64,000 bases of DNA from Dipteris shenzhenensis (GCA_047967505.1 CM106540.1), one strand, 5' to 3'; numbered from the stretch's first letter, positions 48,691 to 61,674 are shown. The notes: a model not told the origin generated them from the sequence alone. Made by a program: numbers and translations.

Positions 48691-51250
48691 AATTTTTGCT
48701 TGGGAATGTATGAGGAATATGAAATTTTATGTTTGGAGGGGCAGCCATCACGCAATGGTATGGATGGAGTTTATTAGAGTAAAACTTGTAGATGTTGAGG
48801 TGATGCAAGGGCCTGTTAAGTTGCTTTGGCCATAGGGATTCACAAGCTCAATTAGTAAGTGACTCCTTTAGAAAATGAATTAGAATTGTATGTTTTAATT
48901 TTGATACTTATAATTCAATTAGGTATTGAAGTTTTGGAATCCAGTTATAGTAGCATGTAATTTGTAGGTTGAATGAGCATGAAATCAAGAGGACAAATTT
49001 GAAGGATTTTACTTCCAATGCTTCTACACTATGCTATTGTAATGGCTTACACTTTTTAGCATACGTATTTGCCGAGGAATTTAATTAAATTAAGTTTTTA
49101 AAGCAAAATGAAGTCAACAGTTAGGTCTCTTGATACCTTTTGACATGGGAAGATGGTCTTCTTAGTATGTTGGAAGTAAAAACCGGATTGGATGTATGGA
49201 TGTTGGTTAATCATCATAGTAGAAAGACTATTAAAATGAAATAGCTCAAAATATCTCTCAGCTATCTAGTAGCTTATCATAAGAGCAATGATCAATTGAA
49301 GAATAAAAAGAAAAAGAATAAACTTAAGTGTATTTGGTGCTAAGATGAGAAAGGTATGATTAATCATACATATCTATTCTTTACTCGTTGTTTCATTCTT
49401 TGAAAGTACTTTGGAGATGACGGTCTTTCATGCATGTCCTAACTACAGGGAAAATTGAGGCCTATTAATATATGAGGTTTGGTTTTCTATTCCATTAGTA
49501 GATCTCATTAATTACAAATCTTAGGCTTGGAATGGAGTAGAGGATAGCCCCACCTACTATTCACTTTAAAGGAAAGGATGGACTTGAAACTCTTGGAAAA
49601 CTCTTTGCTTAAGCAATCTACATAGCTAGTAATGAGAGCAAAAGAGAATGATTGTCATTGTTGGATCCCCCTTTGCATTTGTGAGCATAGTTTGGAATAA
49701 ATGGTAGAAGTGAGAAAGTGTTTATTGAGTAAGTTCTTTTGGGCATTTGTTCCACATATTCTTTGAGCTTTGATGTACTAGATCTAAGGTTTTTCTTCAT
49801 TGTGTTGTAAGATGGGTCACAAAGGAAATACTTTTTAAGTAATTGATGTAGTTAACTAAGAAGCTTGAGAAGACATTGACACAAATACAATTCTAATGCT
49901 AGATGAGTACTTTGAGGATATAAAGCTATAATGATGGCTTTCTAGAGCATCTAGTGAAATAAATGGCAAAAGACAACTCCATGATCTATGCATCACCTTG
50001 CGTATAGGTAGTAAGTAAAAGGTTTGGATATTTTTGTATTTGTAACGTCTTTTTCACATAAGCCAAAATTTAAGTGGATTTATTTTCTTCATAGGAGGTG
50101 GTATTCTTTTGCTTGGATTACTTCATCTTATGCTATCATTTCCACATGAGTTAGGAGCATAGGTAGCCCTTTTTATGAATATGTTACACAAGATGAACCA
50201 TGCTTTAACTAGAATCATGCTTTATTTAATGGGTACATGAGGTGGCTCAAGACAGATGACAAGAGGCATCCCTACACTTTGCAAGTCCTAGACTAGTACA
50301 ACTAACTTTGATGGCTGTATATATAGGGAGTGCATGATCAAAGGAAAGGGAAATTTGAATGATTAGGTTATTAATAATTGTCCATGATGGGCACCCATGC
50401 ACAAAGGTTTTCTTTTAATGCCAAAGAGAGGCTTGTGTGACCTCAGCTAGCAAGCGACGCACCATGTTAAAACTACAGGTTGATAGTGTAATCTAGCTCA
50501 TAAGAAAAATAACAACATTGAGCCTCATCGTGGCATGTACAAGATGATGGTGGAATGTAGGATGTAGACTCTACAATAGACTCTCTCACATGAGGTGCAC
50601 TATATTTATTTTGATTCTTACAAAGGCATTGCATTGAACTTTAGCTCAAAAAGTTTCTTGCCTTTTAGAGGTTGATTACTGTGATTTCTTGCACATTTAT
50701 GGGATAGACTTAGAGTGCACTTTATCGCAATACCGTGGGAAACATTCTATCAATCAAATTAGCTTTGAAGGTCATACACATTCTATTCTTTACATTGTTA
50801 CCAAATTTATAGAATTATTATTGGGTACTTAAGCATCATTAAAAAAACGAGTATTAGTGAAAAGTACATTATTAATTTCATATGCATCACTTTATTTAGT
50901 ACTCCATTGGGCTTATTGTCCCCAAGATATCTTGCATTTTCTAACTTGATAGTTGACTACATAGATATGGGGATGCAAATTGCTATTAGTATTGTTATCA
51001 CCCTTTAGATCAATGAGGTCTTTTTCTGAACATGATATGTATGTCAATCATATTAACCCTCATGATGAGAAAGTGTTTGTCATGATGCACCATTTAGACC
51101 AGTGAGGTCTCTTACAACTTGGTATTCTTTTGATACGATGTCAATCATGTTAACCCTCATTCTTTACACTCTAAACTTGGAGTCTCACAATATTATTATG
51201 CTAGATCATAGAAGTTGGGCATGATAGCTTTTTCCCAGAAGAGTTTTCAA
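48691..51250. other. No gene recognised
   Basis: AT-rich sequence, open frames short. Around 51000-51165 the phrases GACCAGTGAGGTCT / GATCAATGAGGTCT and GTCAATCATGTTAACCCTCAT recur once, suggesting a small diverged duplication. Confidence 0.4.
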
Positions 51251-51300
51251 GGGCATACAGAGCATAGAGAGGAATTACAACTCAAATATCGAACTTGAAA

Positions 51301-51391
51301 TCCCAACCATTTTCCAAACTAGGACCATGCTGCCGTTAGAATCCTATCCCAACCATTTTCCAAACTAGGACCATGCTTCCTAATATAGTGC
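51301..51391. repeat. 46-bp tandem repeat, two copies
   Basis: TCCCAACCATTTTCCAAACT followed by AGGACCATGCT occurs at 51301 and 51347. Confidence 0.85.
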
Positions 51392-51399
51392 TATGAGAT

Positions 51400-53890
51400 T
51401 TCCACCTTAGGATATGAAAAGAGATTTTAGAGGTTCTGTTTTTCTTTGGGAGGCAAAATGTGAGTCTACTACTAGTGATGGCTGCAAAGGCATCGAGCCA
51501 TGCATGCATTGTAATCGTTGTGAATAGCTTCTATAGCTAGCCTTGTATTCTTTTCTCTTTCCTTGAATATCAATTGCTATTGCGCCAAAAAGAAAACAGG
51601 ATAATTGGTATTTAATGTTGCATCCCATTTGAATAAGCCCTGCCCAAATCCCATTGTTGTGTATTCCATAATTACCTAAGATGAATGTAACATATAGGTA
51701 GGTACAAGAGGATAATTCTTGAATATTGCATTCTCTTTTCAGAAATCGCCACTTGTTTGGAAGCGTGAACGAGATAATCCTCTCATTTTGTCTGATTCTT
51801 CTAAATTCCTACTTGCACTCATCGAAAAGGTGGAAGGTCACGAGTCTTCTTTGCGTGTCACTCACTCTAGCTTCGGTGAGATCCCTTATATTTTGATTCC
51901 TCAAATTTATCGTTTCCTTTGTCCTTAACCTTTGTATACTCCTTTCATTCCTTTTCTTTGGATTCTCCCTTTCACCTGTATTGTCTCTCTCTCCATCGCT
52001 CATTTGGAGTAGTTTATCATAGAATACTTTGAGATTTTTGAACATGAAAGCATCTCGCAAGCAGCCTGCTCAAGCTGTATTGTGCTTTAACAATGTGAAG
52101 AAGTTCTGGTTATGAATAACGCACTTAAACACAACATGAGACTGGAGAGTCACATAAGGTGTCATCATACTTTTTGGATTTGTCAAGGACTATGGTGCCT
52201 CCTTATCGTAGTCCTTGGGGAAACTGGAGAAAGATCGCAGCAGCAGTTCTGAGGCGCTCATTAGGGTTTGTCAAGTATACATCGTGTGTCTAGTCTGGTA
52301 ACTCACGAGATGCAAATGAAGCAAACTTAAATCCCTACTCTAGGTCCTATGAAGTGAACAGCCGAAGTCCTTATGTGGCGAAATAGTGGTCCGGCGGAAC
52401 CTTGTCATAAAATCCGGGTTAGCGTCTGCATGTGGAATTTAGGAATAGATATGCTAATAAATTGCTGATTGATTGATTTCTTAAGGCCAAACCATAGATA
52501 CATTTGGCTCTCGAAGGTCCTAATTGTTGTTCTCCTATTCACTAGGGCCTTACGCAATCAGTGCAGTTATTGTAGTGGTGAATGAAGATAATTCAAGATG
52601 GAGAAGAACCTCACATTATGGGATCACTCAAATCGGTTGCACTTTAATAACTAGAACACCTTGAGTAAGAAAGAAACGCCACAACTACGACTATCACTTG
52701 AACAGAAAATAACGAACTTAAGACTATCATTCCAGGTCTTTGAAAGACCGAAGGGTCTATGAGATTGAAACAACCTAGATACAATGAAAGCGAAGGGTGG
52801 GGCCACTAAAAATGCATCCACGCCCAAGGCTAGTGTTTGAGACGAGAAATATATACATTGTGTTGTTGTTGTTGGACAATATCCAAGTGCAAAGGACAAA
52901 AGGGGAGAGAGGTCCTTGGCCATCGGCCATTTGATCAGCTATCCAACCGAGTGAAGGGACCTGTGTATGCTGTTTGTGGGACCAACTCCACTACATGGCT
53001 GATGATAGATGAGATGATTTCCGCTTGGCAGTGGCTCTGGCCATTGAGGAAGAAAATTGCTAATGGAACGTCGCTGGTGCTTAGCCTATTCAATCAGTCC
53101 GGGTCCCTCCCTCCCTCGTCTATAATCTTCGGGAGGTGGTCTTGTCATCTGATAAGCACTATTGTCACTCTAGTTGTCTTCTACCCCAAGTCAAAGAGTA
53201 GCAAAGAGATGTTTGCGGTCCTCATTCGAGATCCACCCAAGGTCGAGTTTGGTCTGTTGTGCTCTTTGGGTCTCTACTATGCCTCGTCCCCTATTGCCCT
53301 TGGCTCGGGTCACCAAAAAAAAAAGTCAATGACGGTCCTCTAGTTGGGCTCTTCTTTGTGCTTGTAGGGCCGATCTCGATGTTGCTGAGTTTCAAGGAGA
53401 AAAATTGCTACATGGCTGATCTAGATGGGCCAAGAAATCTTTGAGTGGGTCAAAACCACTCTTGAATTGACAAAGGTGCTGTCCACTGGCCTCATAGAAT
53501 ACATGGCATCTAAATGCAAAGTGCTCCTCTATGTCGATCTTTTGCATATCACACAAAGTGCAGATGCCCGTCTCTCACGTGTAGTTAATAAGTAGCCGAT
53601 AATAAGATACTTGGAATTGCCCAATTAAGATCCTCAATGTATGTGGAAGATGGATTCCAGTATGGCTCATGGATTTTGTAAAACCCTCCTCCGACATGTG
53701 CAAGGAGTGATCTTTGTAGAAGGTGAGTTTTATGGAAAGCTCCTAAGGTGCTACCCAAATCTTGTACGTGTGGAGCTGTAATAGTGCTCTAATGACTTGG
53801 TTCATCTTATGATAGTTGAGAGGAGTGGATGGACCCTAAAGGCTATGCTGATACAGTGGCAGTTTGTCCATATTGAGTCCCAGGTCTGCA
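51400..53890. other. No gene recognised
   Basis: The longest frame is 168 codons at 52837-53343 on the + strand (Trp/Ser/Leu rich, no motif I know). 52665-52810 is a diverged relative of the 120-bp repeat at 37936. Nothing else is assignable. Confidence 0.35.
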
Positions 53891-53894
53891 ACCA

Positions 53895-54310
53895 TCTTTG
53901 TGTTTGACCAAATCAACTCTCTTATCCCTCTGTGAATACATTGCATATGGACTTAGTACTATGGCCCCGATCTTAGAAATGCTTTTCAACAAAGCGGCCT
54001 GCACCGGTTCCCCCCACACTTGGATCATTAACACCATCAATCCCATCCACAAGGCAGGGGATCCCATGAGCCGAGAAAAATATAGAACCATTGGCATGTC
54101 ATGTCCAAGATCTATGCCTTAGTGTTCGATACACATGTTAGCCAGTTGCAGAGCTCCAGGGATTCAGAGCTAGTGGACATGTACGCTTCCGTGTTGATCA
54201 TGCGACTCTAGATCACATCTGCACACTCCAAGGTGCCATTGAGGAGGCCAAAGCACAAAGATGTTACTTTGTGGTGCGACGAGGCAATACTTTGCGTCGG
54301 AATGCTAACG
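53895..54310 (+). pseudogene. LINE reverse transcriptase N-terminal fragment
   Basis: TWIINTINPIHKAGDPMSRE with the following KYRTI (about 54020-54090) is the finger region of non-LTR RT (P-I-x-K-x-G-D-x-x-x-x-x-N-Y-R). ELQGFRASGHVRFRVDHATL, then DHICTLQGAIEEAKAQ (54148-54255), is the Q-x-G-F-R-x-x-x-x-T-x-D-H block. The frame is lost before the first catalytic Asp. The same family reappears on the minus strand at 55690-56540. Confidence 0.65.
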
Positions 54311-54414
54311 TACACTAACTATACTATCTTGAACTTTTGCAATCTATTCTTTGACCTGAGTCTATGATGTACTAACTATATACCTTTGCTGATACATTTT
54401 GTCGCAGTAGCTTA

Positions 54415-54443
54415 CACACACACACACACACTCTCTCTCTCTT
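54415..54443. repeat. (AC)n-(CT)n microsatellite
   Basis: Nine or so AC units are followed by CT units and a T-run. Confidence 0.85.
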
Positions 54444-54483
54444 TTAATGAACACTTCCGTCTTAACCTCTCTGCTCTTCTCGA

Positions 54484-54755
54484 ATGCATTCAACATTTTA
54501 ATCACATTCATACATATTCTTGCATTACACACACATGATCATTTCTTCCACTTTTGTAAATGGTGAATACAATTGCAAATCACAGGTGAAGATTTGAATT
54601 TAAGTAAGTCCACTACCTAGATTGCATCTAACATTTTAATCATTCATACATATTCTTGCATTACACACACACGATCATTTCTTCCACTTTTGTAAATGGT
54701 GAATACAATTGCAAATCACAAGTGAAGATTTGAATTTAAGTAAGTCTACTACCCA
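54484..54755. repeat. 136-bp tandem repeat, two copies
   Basis: TACATATTCTTGCATTACAC starts at 54511 and 54647. Both copies include GATCATTTCTTCCACTTTTG and GATTTGAATTTAAGTAAGTC. Copies are nearly identical. They lie directly after the broken LINE RT fragment. Confidence 0.9.
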
Positions 54756-54759
54756 GGCT

Positions 54760-55685
54760 ACTTAGGGATCCACCTCTCTCACTCTTTGAGGATTTCGATG
54801 GGCAATTGTGTGTTTCCTCACATTGACTATGCATCGAGATTGGATGTCTCTAGAGAGGGCCGCATACTCACCCTCTCCAGCCTCTTCGTTCACCTGGATC
54901 AGAGACGTCTGGTGATCTTCATTCATAAGGCCGTACCATTTAGACCAACTACTTAAGGCACATAGACGAGATCAAGCTGCTCAGCTAGACTCCATCCAGA
55001 GTGTGATCACTAAGTTTTTTCATTTGGATAGCACAGGCCAGTAGTCCTCAAGGAGATGAGGTAGAGATACAATAGACCCATATACACAAATTAGGCTTGG
55101 GTTCTTCCCTCCATGTTTGCCACAGACTAGGGACATAATCAATGGGTGTGACAGTGCATTGTCCCACGGCTAGGAAACCACAGTGGACCACACATACTGC
55201 TGTAAGTCAAGACCCTCCCATTCATTCTTAGCCGCCCGATGGACTTGGTTCCTTAGACGATATACAGAGGACCACTATAGTGATGCAAAACTGCAATTCC
55301 CATTATCCCCATGGGCTCAGGCACTTTGTAAGTGTTTATGTTTGTTTTTGTCTTGGTACACATGCCCGCTTAGAGGCTTGACCTATTCAGCTCATTGTAT
55401 CTCGTTTTTCTAGTCTCATCAACCCTTCGGTTATACTTAAATAAACTTTCTTCTTTCCTTTATGTCTCTAGTGCAATAGATGAGCTCATGGCCAACCATG
55501 GTAACCTGCGTCGTTTGGATGTCGTGTTGCCGAAGTCCTTGACTCTATAAAGCTATATGACCACTTGAAAGGCTACATCAAGCTATAGAGGATGGCTCCA
55601 CTAACATAATATGATGTGGGACCAATGGCTTGCTACTATGGATCATTAGAGCAACAATTAGAATCTCTAGTCTCTTAATGTGAGA
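54760..55685. other. No gene recognised
   Basis: Probably more LINE-derived sequence by position, but I could not align any frame to a domain. Confidence 0.35.
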
Positions 55686-55689
55686 CTAG

Positions 55690-56540
55690 TTTGTCTTAGA
55701 TACAGAAATTTGTCCCGTAAAAAGGACTTCCATACATCCTAGCTGGACGTACAAGAGAGGAAAAAGGAAGAGACTTGGTTTTGTGGTCTTGGAATGGGAG
55801 TGAAAACACGGATGCTGTGGTAAGTGCAGCATACCACTTGCTCAAACTAGCCTGCATGGATGGTCTTATTGTGAAAATTGGGCCTAAGAAAAGGACCCCA
55901 AAGTACGTATACGATGCAACAATCTCCATTGGTGCCCCATTGACGGTAAACTGCTCTTGAAGTGCGGTTGCTCACGGCGTATAGAAGATAATGAGCTTGG
56001 TGTTACCAAGATTGACCTTCAGATCTTGTGTCTCATTGAAAGTTTGGAGTCATCCAAGTGTCATTGGAGACCTTCGGCTAATGATGTGAGTATACCACAT
56101 CATCTGCATATAGTACAATAGGGACAAGAAAACTATCTAAGGGTGAGCTTTTCCTCCTAATGTCGTGATGAAGAACTCGAGCTCATAGATAGGCCAACAA
56201 AAAGGTCAACGATAAAGGACAACCTTGTTTGACACAATCGTGTTCATGATCTCCTCTGTCTACCTAGTTGACGTCTTGACTTTGCTTGATATCGGCTCAT
56301 ATAATGTCCGGATTGTGTAGATGATGTTTTGACTGTATCCTAGATCAAGTGTCTCTTGAATAGTTGAGCTGGTGGTACTGTATCAAAAGGTTTTGCGGAA
56401 TCCACAAAGCAACACTAAACTCTACATTTGTGCTGGGGCCTCCTCAATGGCAGCTCTCAATGTGAAAATGTGGTCCAAATGTAGCATGATCTGCTGGAAA
56501 ACCATTTATCACTGGTCCACCGACATCTAGTACAATGTCT
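55690..56540 (-). pseudogene. LINE reverse transcriptase, palm-to-thumb fragment
   Basis: On the minus strand: HIFTLRAAIEEAPAQ (56480-56430), then CGFRKTF and a frame-shifted DTVPPAQLFKR (the F-R-K-A-F-D-x-V-P block). A VSNKVVLYR/VKQG-like region comes next, LYADDVV near 56115-56095 (catalytic Y-A-D-D intact), LQTFNETQDLKVNLGNTKLI (56070-55990), and YTYFGVLFLGPIF at about 55917-55880 followed by KWYAALTTASVF. This is one non-LTR RT from the T-x-D-H block through the thumb, with frameshifts and stops. Confidence 0.65.
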
Positions 56541-56544
56541 GCTA

Positions 56545-57515
56545 TGGTTTGACCTGTGATTTCTATGCAAAATCTGGGGCGATTCTTTAGTGCTTTTTTG
56601 AAGCAATTTTTGTTACTTTTGATTGCAGAGTTGGGTCGATCAAAATAGTGTCCTCACCGTTAGGCATATATGTTCATAGCCAACATCATGGCTTGAAGCA
56701 TTGACATCGACACAGGTAACTTAGCCAAGTCAGTGGCAACATCAGATGGTTTGAAGTCGGGTAAGGGTTTCCTCACATAAGTGACTCAAATACCCTTTTT
56801 TCTTGTTTTCGGTCAATCACTAGCTCTCCTAGGTTTCCACTTCCGAGCCAATTATTAGGCCTCTTTTCTAATCAGAGGTGGATTTTTGTTAAGTTTGATA
56901 CTCTCATGTTTAGCATTAGGGAGCCCTTTTATAACTATGCTGGGTGCCTTCTTGATTGTTGATCCGGTTTCACCAGCTTACAGGGTTCATGGCCAGCAGG
57001 TCTCTTGGATAGAGATGTATGATGCATTGCTGCCTTCCCGTGCATGCCATACGTTTTTGCCAGAGGACAATGTTTGGGAGACGGTGTCTAGCATCACTAC
57101 TTGAAACATCTGGGTTGCTCGGTGCAGTTAGGTGATGGGTGGCTGGCAGATCCCTCCGACGGCTACCCTCCTCGCCATTTGGCAGGACATCATCTTCGCT
57201 CTGCGCACCACTTGGGAGCTTGGTACTTCGGGTTCAAGAGCGACCACCAAAAAGCGGGAGCATGTCTGCAAGGCTTGGCCTGCAGGAGACTTTTACACCT
57301 TTTGCTGGATGTATAGACCACCACCCTGGTTGTTAGCCCTTGTTTCAGAGATTCCCTGGGTTCTTTGGAAATTGGTTTCTGACAGCCAGTTTTCTCATTG
57401 TACTTACCATCTTTAGCTTCCGGTTTGTATGGTTTTTTCAAGCATTATTAGAAGTCTGGAAAAAAAAAAAACTATGTTGGGTCGACTGAGTATTTCTTCG
57501 AACGAGACCTCTTTA
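56545..57515. other. No gene recognised
   Basis: A GC-richer patch at 56980-57330 has overlapping open frames in two phases of the + strand (up to 94 codons, Trp/Leu rich). I do not recognise them. An A-run lies at 57461-57471. Confidence 0.35.
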
Positions 57516-57519
57516 TTAT

Positions 57520-58760
57520 TCACCTTTTGTCTTGGATCGAGTCATGCTATATACCTTAGGAGTCAGCAATAGAGATTCGCATTTCCTGGGCGTCGATTTT
57601 GATGTGGATGTTGTATTTCCTTTAGAAATCGCATGAACTTTTGACCTTGCTTCAAGTGGCTTCGAACAATGATTATTTGGTCCAGGTTCACTCTTAGTTG
57701 CATCATACAATTTCAGGTCTTTGCTTTGTGACCAGCCTTCAAGCAGTAGACACAGCGTACGTTGGGACATTCATATTAATAATTGCCATTCTCTTTGCAA
57801 GCTGCACACAACCCCAACATTTGGGACATTTGGTTTTGGTGTATTTGCTATTTTGTGTGCTTTTTAAAGAACGTTCACATCATCTGCTAACAATTTAAAT
57901 CTTTTGTCTACCATTTGATGGGAATTCATGATCATGTCTTTAACCTTATTTAGGTAATCATCAAAAGGTGGAATTGTATAGGTTTGGTGAGGATGTTGAA
58001 TTACAGGTTTCACTCTAGTGAGAGGTGACATTGTAAGCATAGGGGGGTGTGAGCGCCTATTTGATTGAGTGTTGATGTTTAGCCACCTCACTCGGAATGA
58101 CGTCTCCCAAAGGATTTTCTCTCCTCACAAATATTTGGATCTGCCTCTTCAATCCTCATATAATAGCTCAGTGACTGTGGCTGGTTTGAGGATTATCCTT
58201 CCATTACTCTGGCATACCAATTCTTGAACTTTGTGAGAATAATCTTTCGCTATCTCGGTCGGTCGTTGGTACAAAGTATGCCACCTTGAAAACAAGCCCC
58301 GAACAGTATATTGTTCCAATTCGCTTCGAATTGACCTTTGAAACTTTGTCAATCAGCTATTGATCGTGGTTGCAATCGAATGTACCAGGTCCGTGCTTGA
58401 TCTTTAAACGTTCTTGCCAGATACACCATTTTATGTATATCCTCAACAATTGATTGGATAGCATAGATTTATTCAAATGTAAAGGAGGGCCTTCCCCTGA
58501 TACACCATGAAAATCAGGAATTGACCAATTCCCTCGGTATGGGTAGCATAATAGGAGGAAGAACAATTGCGACTCGTGGTACAGCCATTGCCAGGGGAAC
58601 AATGGGTGGTGGAGGTAGTACTTTTGTTCCATTGGGTGCTACACTTGTACCCACCATTTTATGAGAAAAGTAGGGATTATGGCAGACGGCTGTGATTGAA
58701 TTGAGTTTGGATTGAGTTTGGATTTTGTGGGAATTTACCAATCCTGTCCTTCCTCTTTGA
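57520..58760 (-). pseudogene. Ty3/gypsy-type gag, broken
   Basis: On the minus strand, KMVYLARTFKDQARTWYIRL with QPRSIAD (about 58435-58355), followed by LTKFQRSIRSELEQYTVRGL (58352-58290) and FSRWHTLYQRP, matches the Retrotrans_gag pattern (A-x-x-W-Y-x-x-L...S-I-x-x-W...F-x-x-x-F). Downstream at 57810-57705 there are Cys clusters, KCPKCWGC and CVYCLKAGHKAK, the second a zinc knuckle whose last Cys is lost at a frameshift. A Ser/Thr/Lys tail ends at 57516. A Pro-rich N-terminal segment lies at 58514-58741. No protease or pol follows on the minus side, so it is a partial element. Confidence 0.6.
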
Positions 58761-58764
58761 TCTG

Positions 58765-60075
58765 TCCTTCTAATTATCTAATGCATTGGCAAAGATTATT
58801 GTGATTTGGGAAGAGGTATTCGACTGTTGCCATCTCATTATCTTGGACAATTTTGTTGTGGTAACTCTTCTATCCAAAGTTAAATCTCTCAGGAATCAAG
58901 GATCTACTCTCAGGTGTTCTCTTCGAATTTTGTGCTAGCTTCGAGGGTCTAATTTCCATCAGAGCCTCGAAAGCCATTGCTATTCGTGGGTCTAGGTGAA
59001 TTGCTGTAAATAAATTATACGATTTAGAGTCTTCAAGTATTGGTTTTGGTTAGGGATAAATCATGGATAAGCGCACACCATGCCCACAAAAATTCTTAGC
59101 TCTTCAAATGATGAGGGACCGAGGACTTATTTGTCATCAACAAGATCACCACCTCGGGATATAGCTCTCCGGGCAGACCTACTAGATATTGTAAATGTTT
59201 TCGACTCAGACTAATGTTTGGATTATATTGAACGATTTGAAAGACGAAACTTTCGTCAATGAAGGAGAGGACCCTCAACAAGCAGCGAGATACCTAGTTC
59301 AGGCATCGCCCAGCCTTGGCACTCTTCAACATTGAACGATTCGCTAGAGTCGAGTCAAAGTCATAGGAATGCAGAGATTTCCACATAAATGTATCAACAT
59401 TTGTTGGCTCTACATGATGATTATTGCCTCTGGACGAAAAGAACAAATAATGCATTATCACACAGATTCATTTCGCTTTACACAATCGAACAAAGAAGGA
59501 AAGAGGCTGAAAGATTAAAGAGTTTGATAAGCCATTTGCAAATTTCATAGTAAAAGTGGACACTTTTGGTGTCAAGTATACAAAGAGGAGGACGAGAGAA
59601 CGTCCAAGTCTCTCTCTTGCTTCACCATGCCGTGGCCCAGCTTTAGAATCGAGTTGCTTTGTGAACTCATATGTCCATCTGTATCCACTCGCTTTGCTCT
59701 ATATTTTGATCTTCCACTCCATCCTACTTATTGAATCACTCACACACACGCAAGCAGTTTTCTCTCGAATCGCCACGCATGGCGTCGTTTGACATCATGC
59801 TCCACATAGAAATGAATGTAAAGATGCCACTGATCTTGTAAAACGATCCGCTCCAATCGACCCCCTTCGTGCTATCAAGAAAAGAGGAGAGTGAGTTTAG
59901 AAATGTGTCCCATGTTGATGGGAGGGTAATCGAACTGCAATATTGTGTTGGGGCTCGATCCCTGTAGCCGTCCTTCGTCTTCCCGGAGTAGATGCATGAA
60001 GGCTTTGAGCGGGAGCTCTGTGGAGATGATTCTTATGGATGGTCTTGCCAGGGCGATTGTTCACGAGGAAGGAAA
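58765..60075. other. No gene recognised
   Basis: May hold the 5' side of the gypsy-type element above (no LTR recognised). Open frames are short. Confidence 0.35.
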
Positions 60076-60077
60076 TT

Positions 60078-60320
60078 AAGGAGGCTGGTGGAATTCCGAA
60101 GAGTTGTAAGTGGTAAGAACAGTAAGGTGGTCGAATTCCGACAGAGTTGTAAAGAGGCTGTTGGAATTCTGACAGAGTTGTAAGTGGTAAGAACTGGAAG
60201 GTGGTGGAATTAAAGAGGCTGGTGGAATTTCGACAGAGTTGTAAGTGGTAAGAACAGTTAGGTGGTGGAATCAAAGAGGCTGGTGGAATTCCGACAGGTT
60301 GTAAGTGGTAAGAAGTAAGG
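60078..60320. repeat. Minisatellite, four units of 61-73 bp
   Basis: GAGGCTGGTGGAATTCCGA and variants start at 60081, 60154, 60215 and 60276. Each unit continues with CAGAGTTGTAAGTGGTAAGAAC and AGGTGGTGGAAT. Units differ by small indels. Confidence 0.9.
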
Positions 60321-60324
60321 TGCT

Positions 60325-60680
60325 GGGCTTACTTCTCATTCCTTCGTAACATGATTCTTGTTTAAGATGTTAATCCCCATGATTAGTGATGAGCTGGCTG
60401 TTGCTTTTACCTGGTCCGCATCATGATTTCCTCATAGAACTAAGGGGAGTTCTAACATTTCTCCTTATTCTCCATGCAAATCCACCGTAAGACGGATTTT
60501 TGATTGAGGGTAGCCTTGATAAACTTGCCAGCTGTCCACTCCGATTCCAGTGATCACTGATTCGAACCCCATGTTTTTGAGCCATTGTGGGCCTAGCAAG
60601 TGTTATTACATGGATTTCGTTTTTCCATACAGAATCTTGCTCGAAGGATGCTTTTGACTGGTGAAACATTCTCAACAGGG
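60325..60680. other. No gene recognised
   Basis: A 90-codon minus-strand frame (60421-60693) has no family resemblance I can see. Confidence 0.35.
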
Positions 60681-60682
60681 AA

Positions 60683-61670
60683 GTGCTAAACAAAGATGTG
60701 TGGGATGTGCATAATGTCTTGTATTTTCAAAGTTTAAAGAAGAAACTTCTATCTATCAGTGCTATCACTAAGCAAGCAAAGAGGGTCAAATTTGATGAAG
60801 GTGAATATCTCATACAGGACAAGAATAATGACTTTAAAATCAAAGCAGAGGAGTTGATGAAGAAGGCTTATATAAGCTAACGTCATCTACATTGGACTTT
60901 AAAGCCTATATCTCCCAACTGGATATGAAAGAAGTCTTTGGACACTTAGGCATGCAAGTACTGGTTCTTATGAAAAGGAAAGTCTTATCTTCAATAGGAC
61001 AAGATGATATGCAAGGGTTGTATCTTGGGAATACATAGTTGTGAGACATTCCGAAAGAAAGGTTCATGGAAAAATGGTATCCTTGAATTGATACACTCAG
61101 ATCTTTGTGGTACATTGAGTTTCAGATCTGTAGGAGGTAAAGTATACTGTTTGACATTCATAGATGCCCATTCAAGGAAGACTTGGGTGTACTTCTTGAA
61201 AAGGAAATGCGAGATTGTTATATATTTCAAGGAATTCGTTGCCAAGGTTGAAAATTGAACTGCCAAGCTTGTAAAAGGGCTCTCAGATTGGAGTATAAGT
61301 CAATGGAGCTCATTGAATTTTGTAAAGAGAAGGGAATAGAAAGACAACACCCTACTTTCCGTACTCCCCAATCAAATGATGTTATATGTTGATGACATAA
61401 CGAGGAACTAAGAAATAGGCCATAGAAGGCCTTAGCTAGATGTATTACTATTTAGGAATCGAGTCTGGAGAGACGAGATAAAACATTCATATCCCAAAAA
61501 AGTATGCAAATGAAAGACTCAAAAGATTTAGAATAGAGAATTGCAAGCCAATTAATACACCAATTGAAGAATAACAATAATCCTAGAATAGATGGCACAT
61601 TATGAAAGCAACAAGTAGATTTGACCATCACGAGATTGTACATAGCTTTTCTAGGTCTATTCCCCCCCTT
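60683..61670 (+). mobile_element. Copia fragment with internal integrase-to-RT deletion
   Basis: VLYFQSLKKKLLSISAITKQ (60717-60780) is the protease-to-integrase linker. CETFRKKGSWKNGILELIHSDLCG (61031-61110) and YCLTFIDAHSRKTWVYFLKR (61148-61205) are integrase. RALRLEYKSMELIEFCKEKG and RTPQSND (61278-61378) are the later core, where the catalytic Asp segment is shortened and lost. This runs directly into MLYVDDIT (61381-61404), the RT catalytic box, then YYLGIESGETR and KRFRIENCKPINTPIEE (61446-61572). Everything between integrase and the RT box is deleted. No LTR is recognised. Confidence 0.75.
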
Positions 61671-61674
61671 GGAA

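Noticed and set aside
53895-56540. Twin-priming inversion of one LINE insertion
   Set aside because: The N-terminal and C-terminal pieces converge (right-pointing then left-pointing); twin priming makes them diverge. Both pieces also contain the same IEEA-type block.
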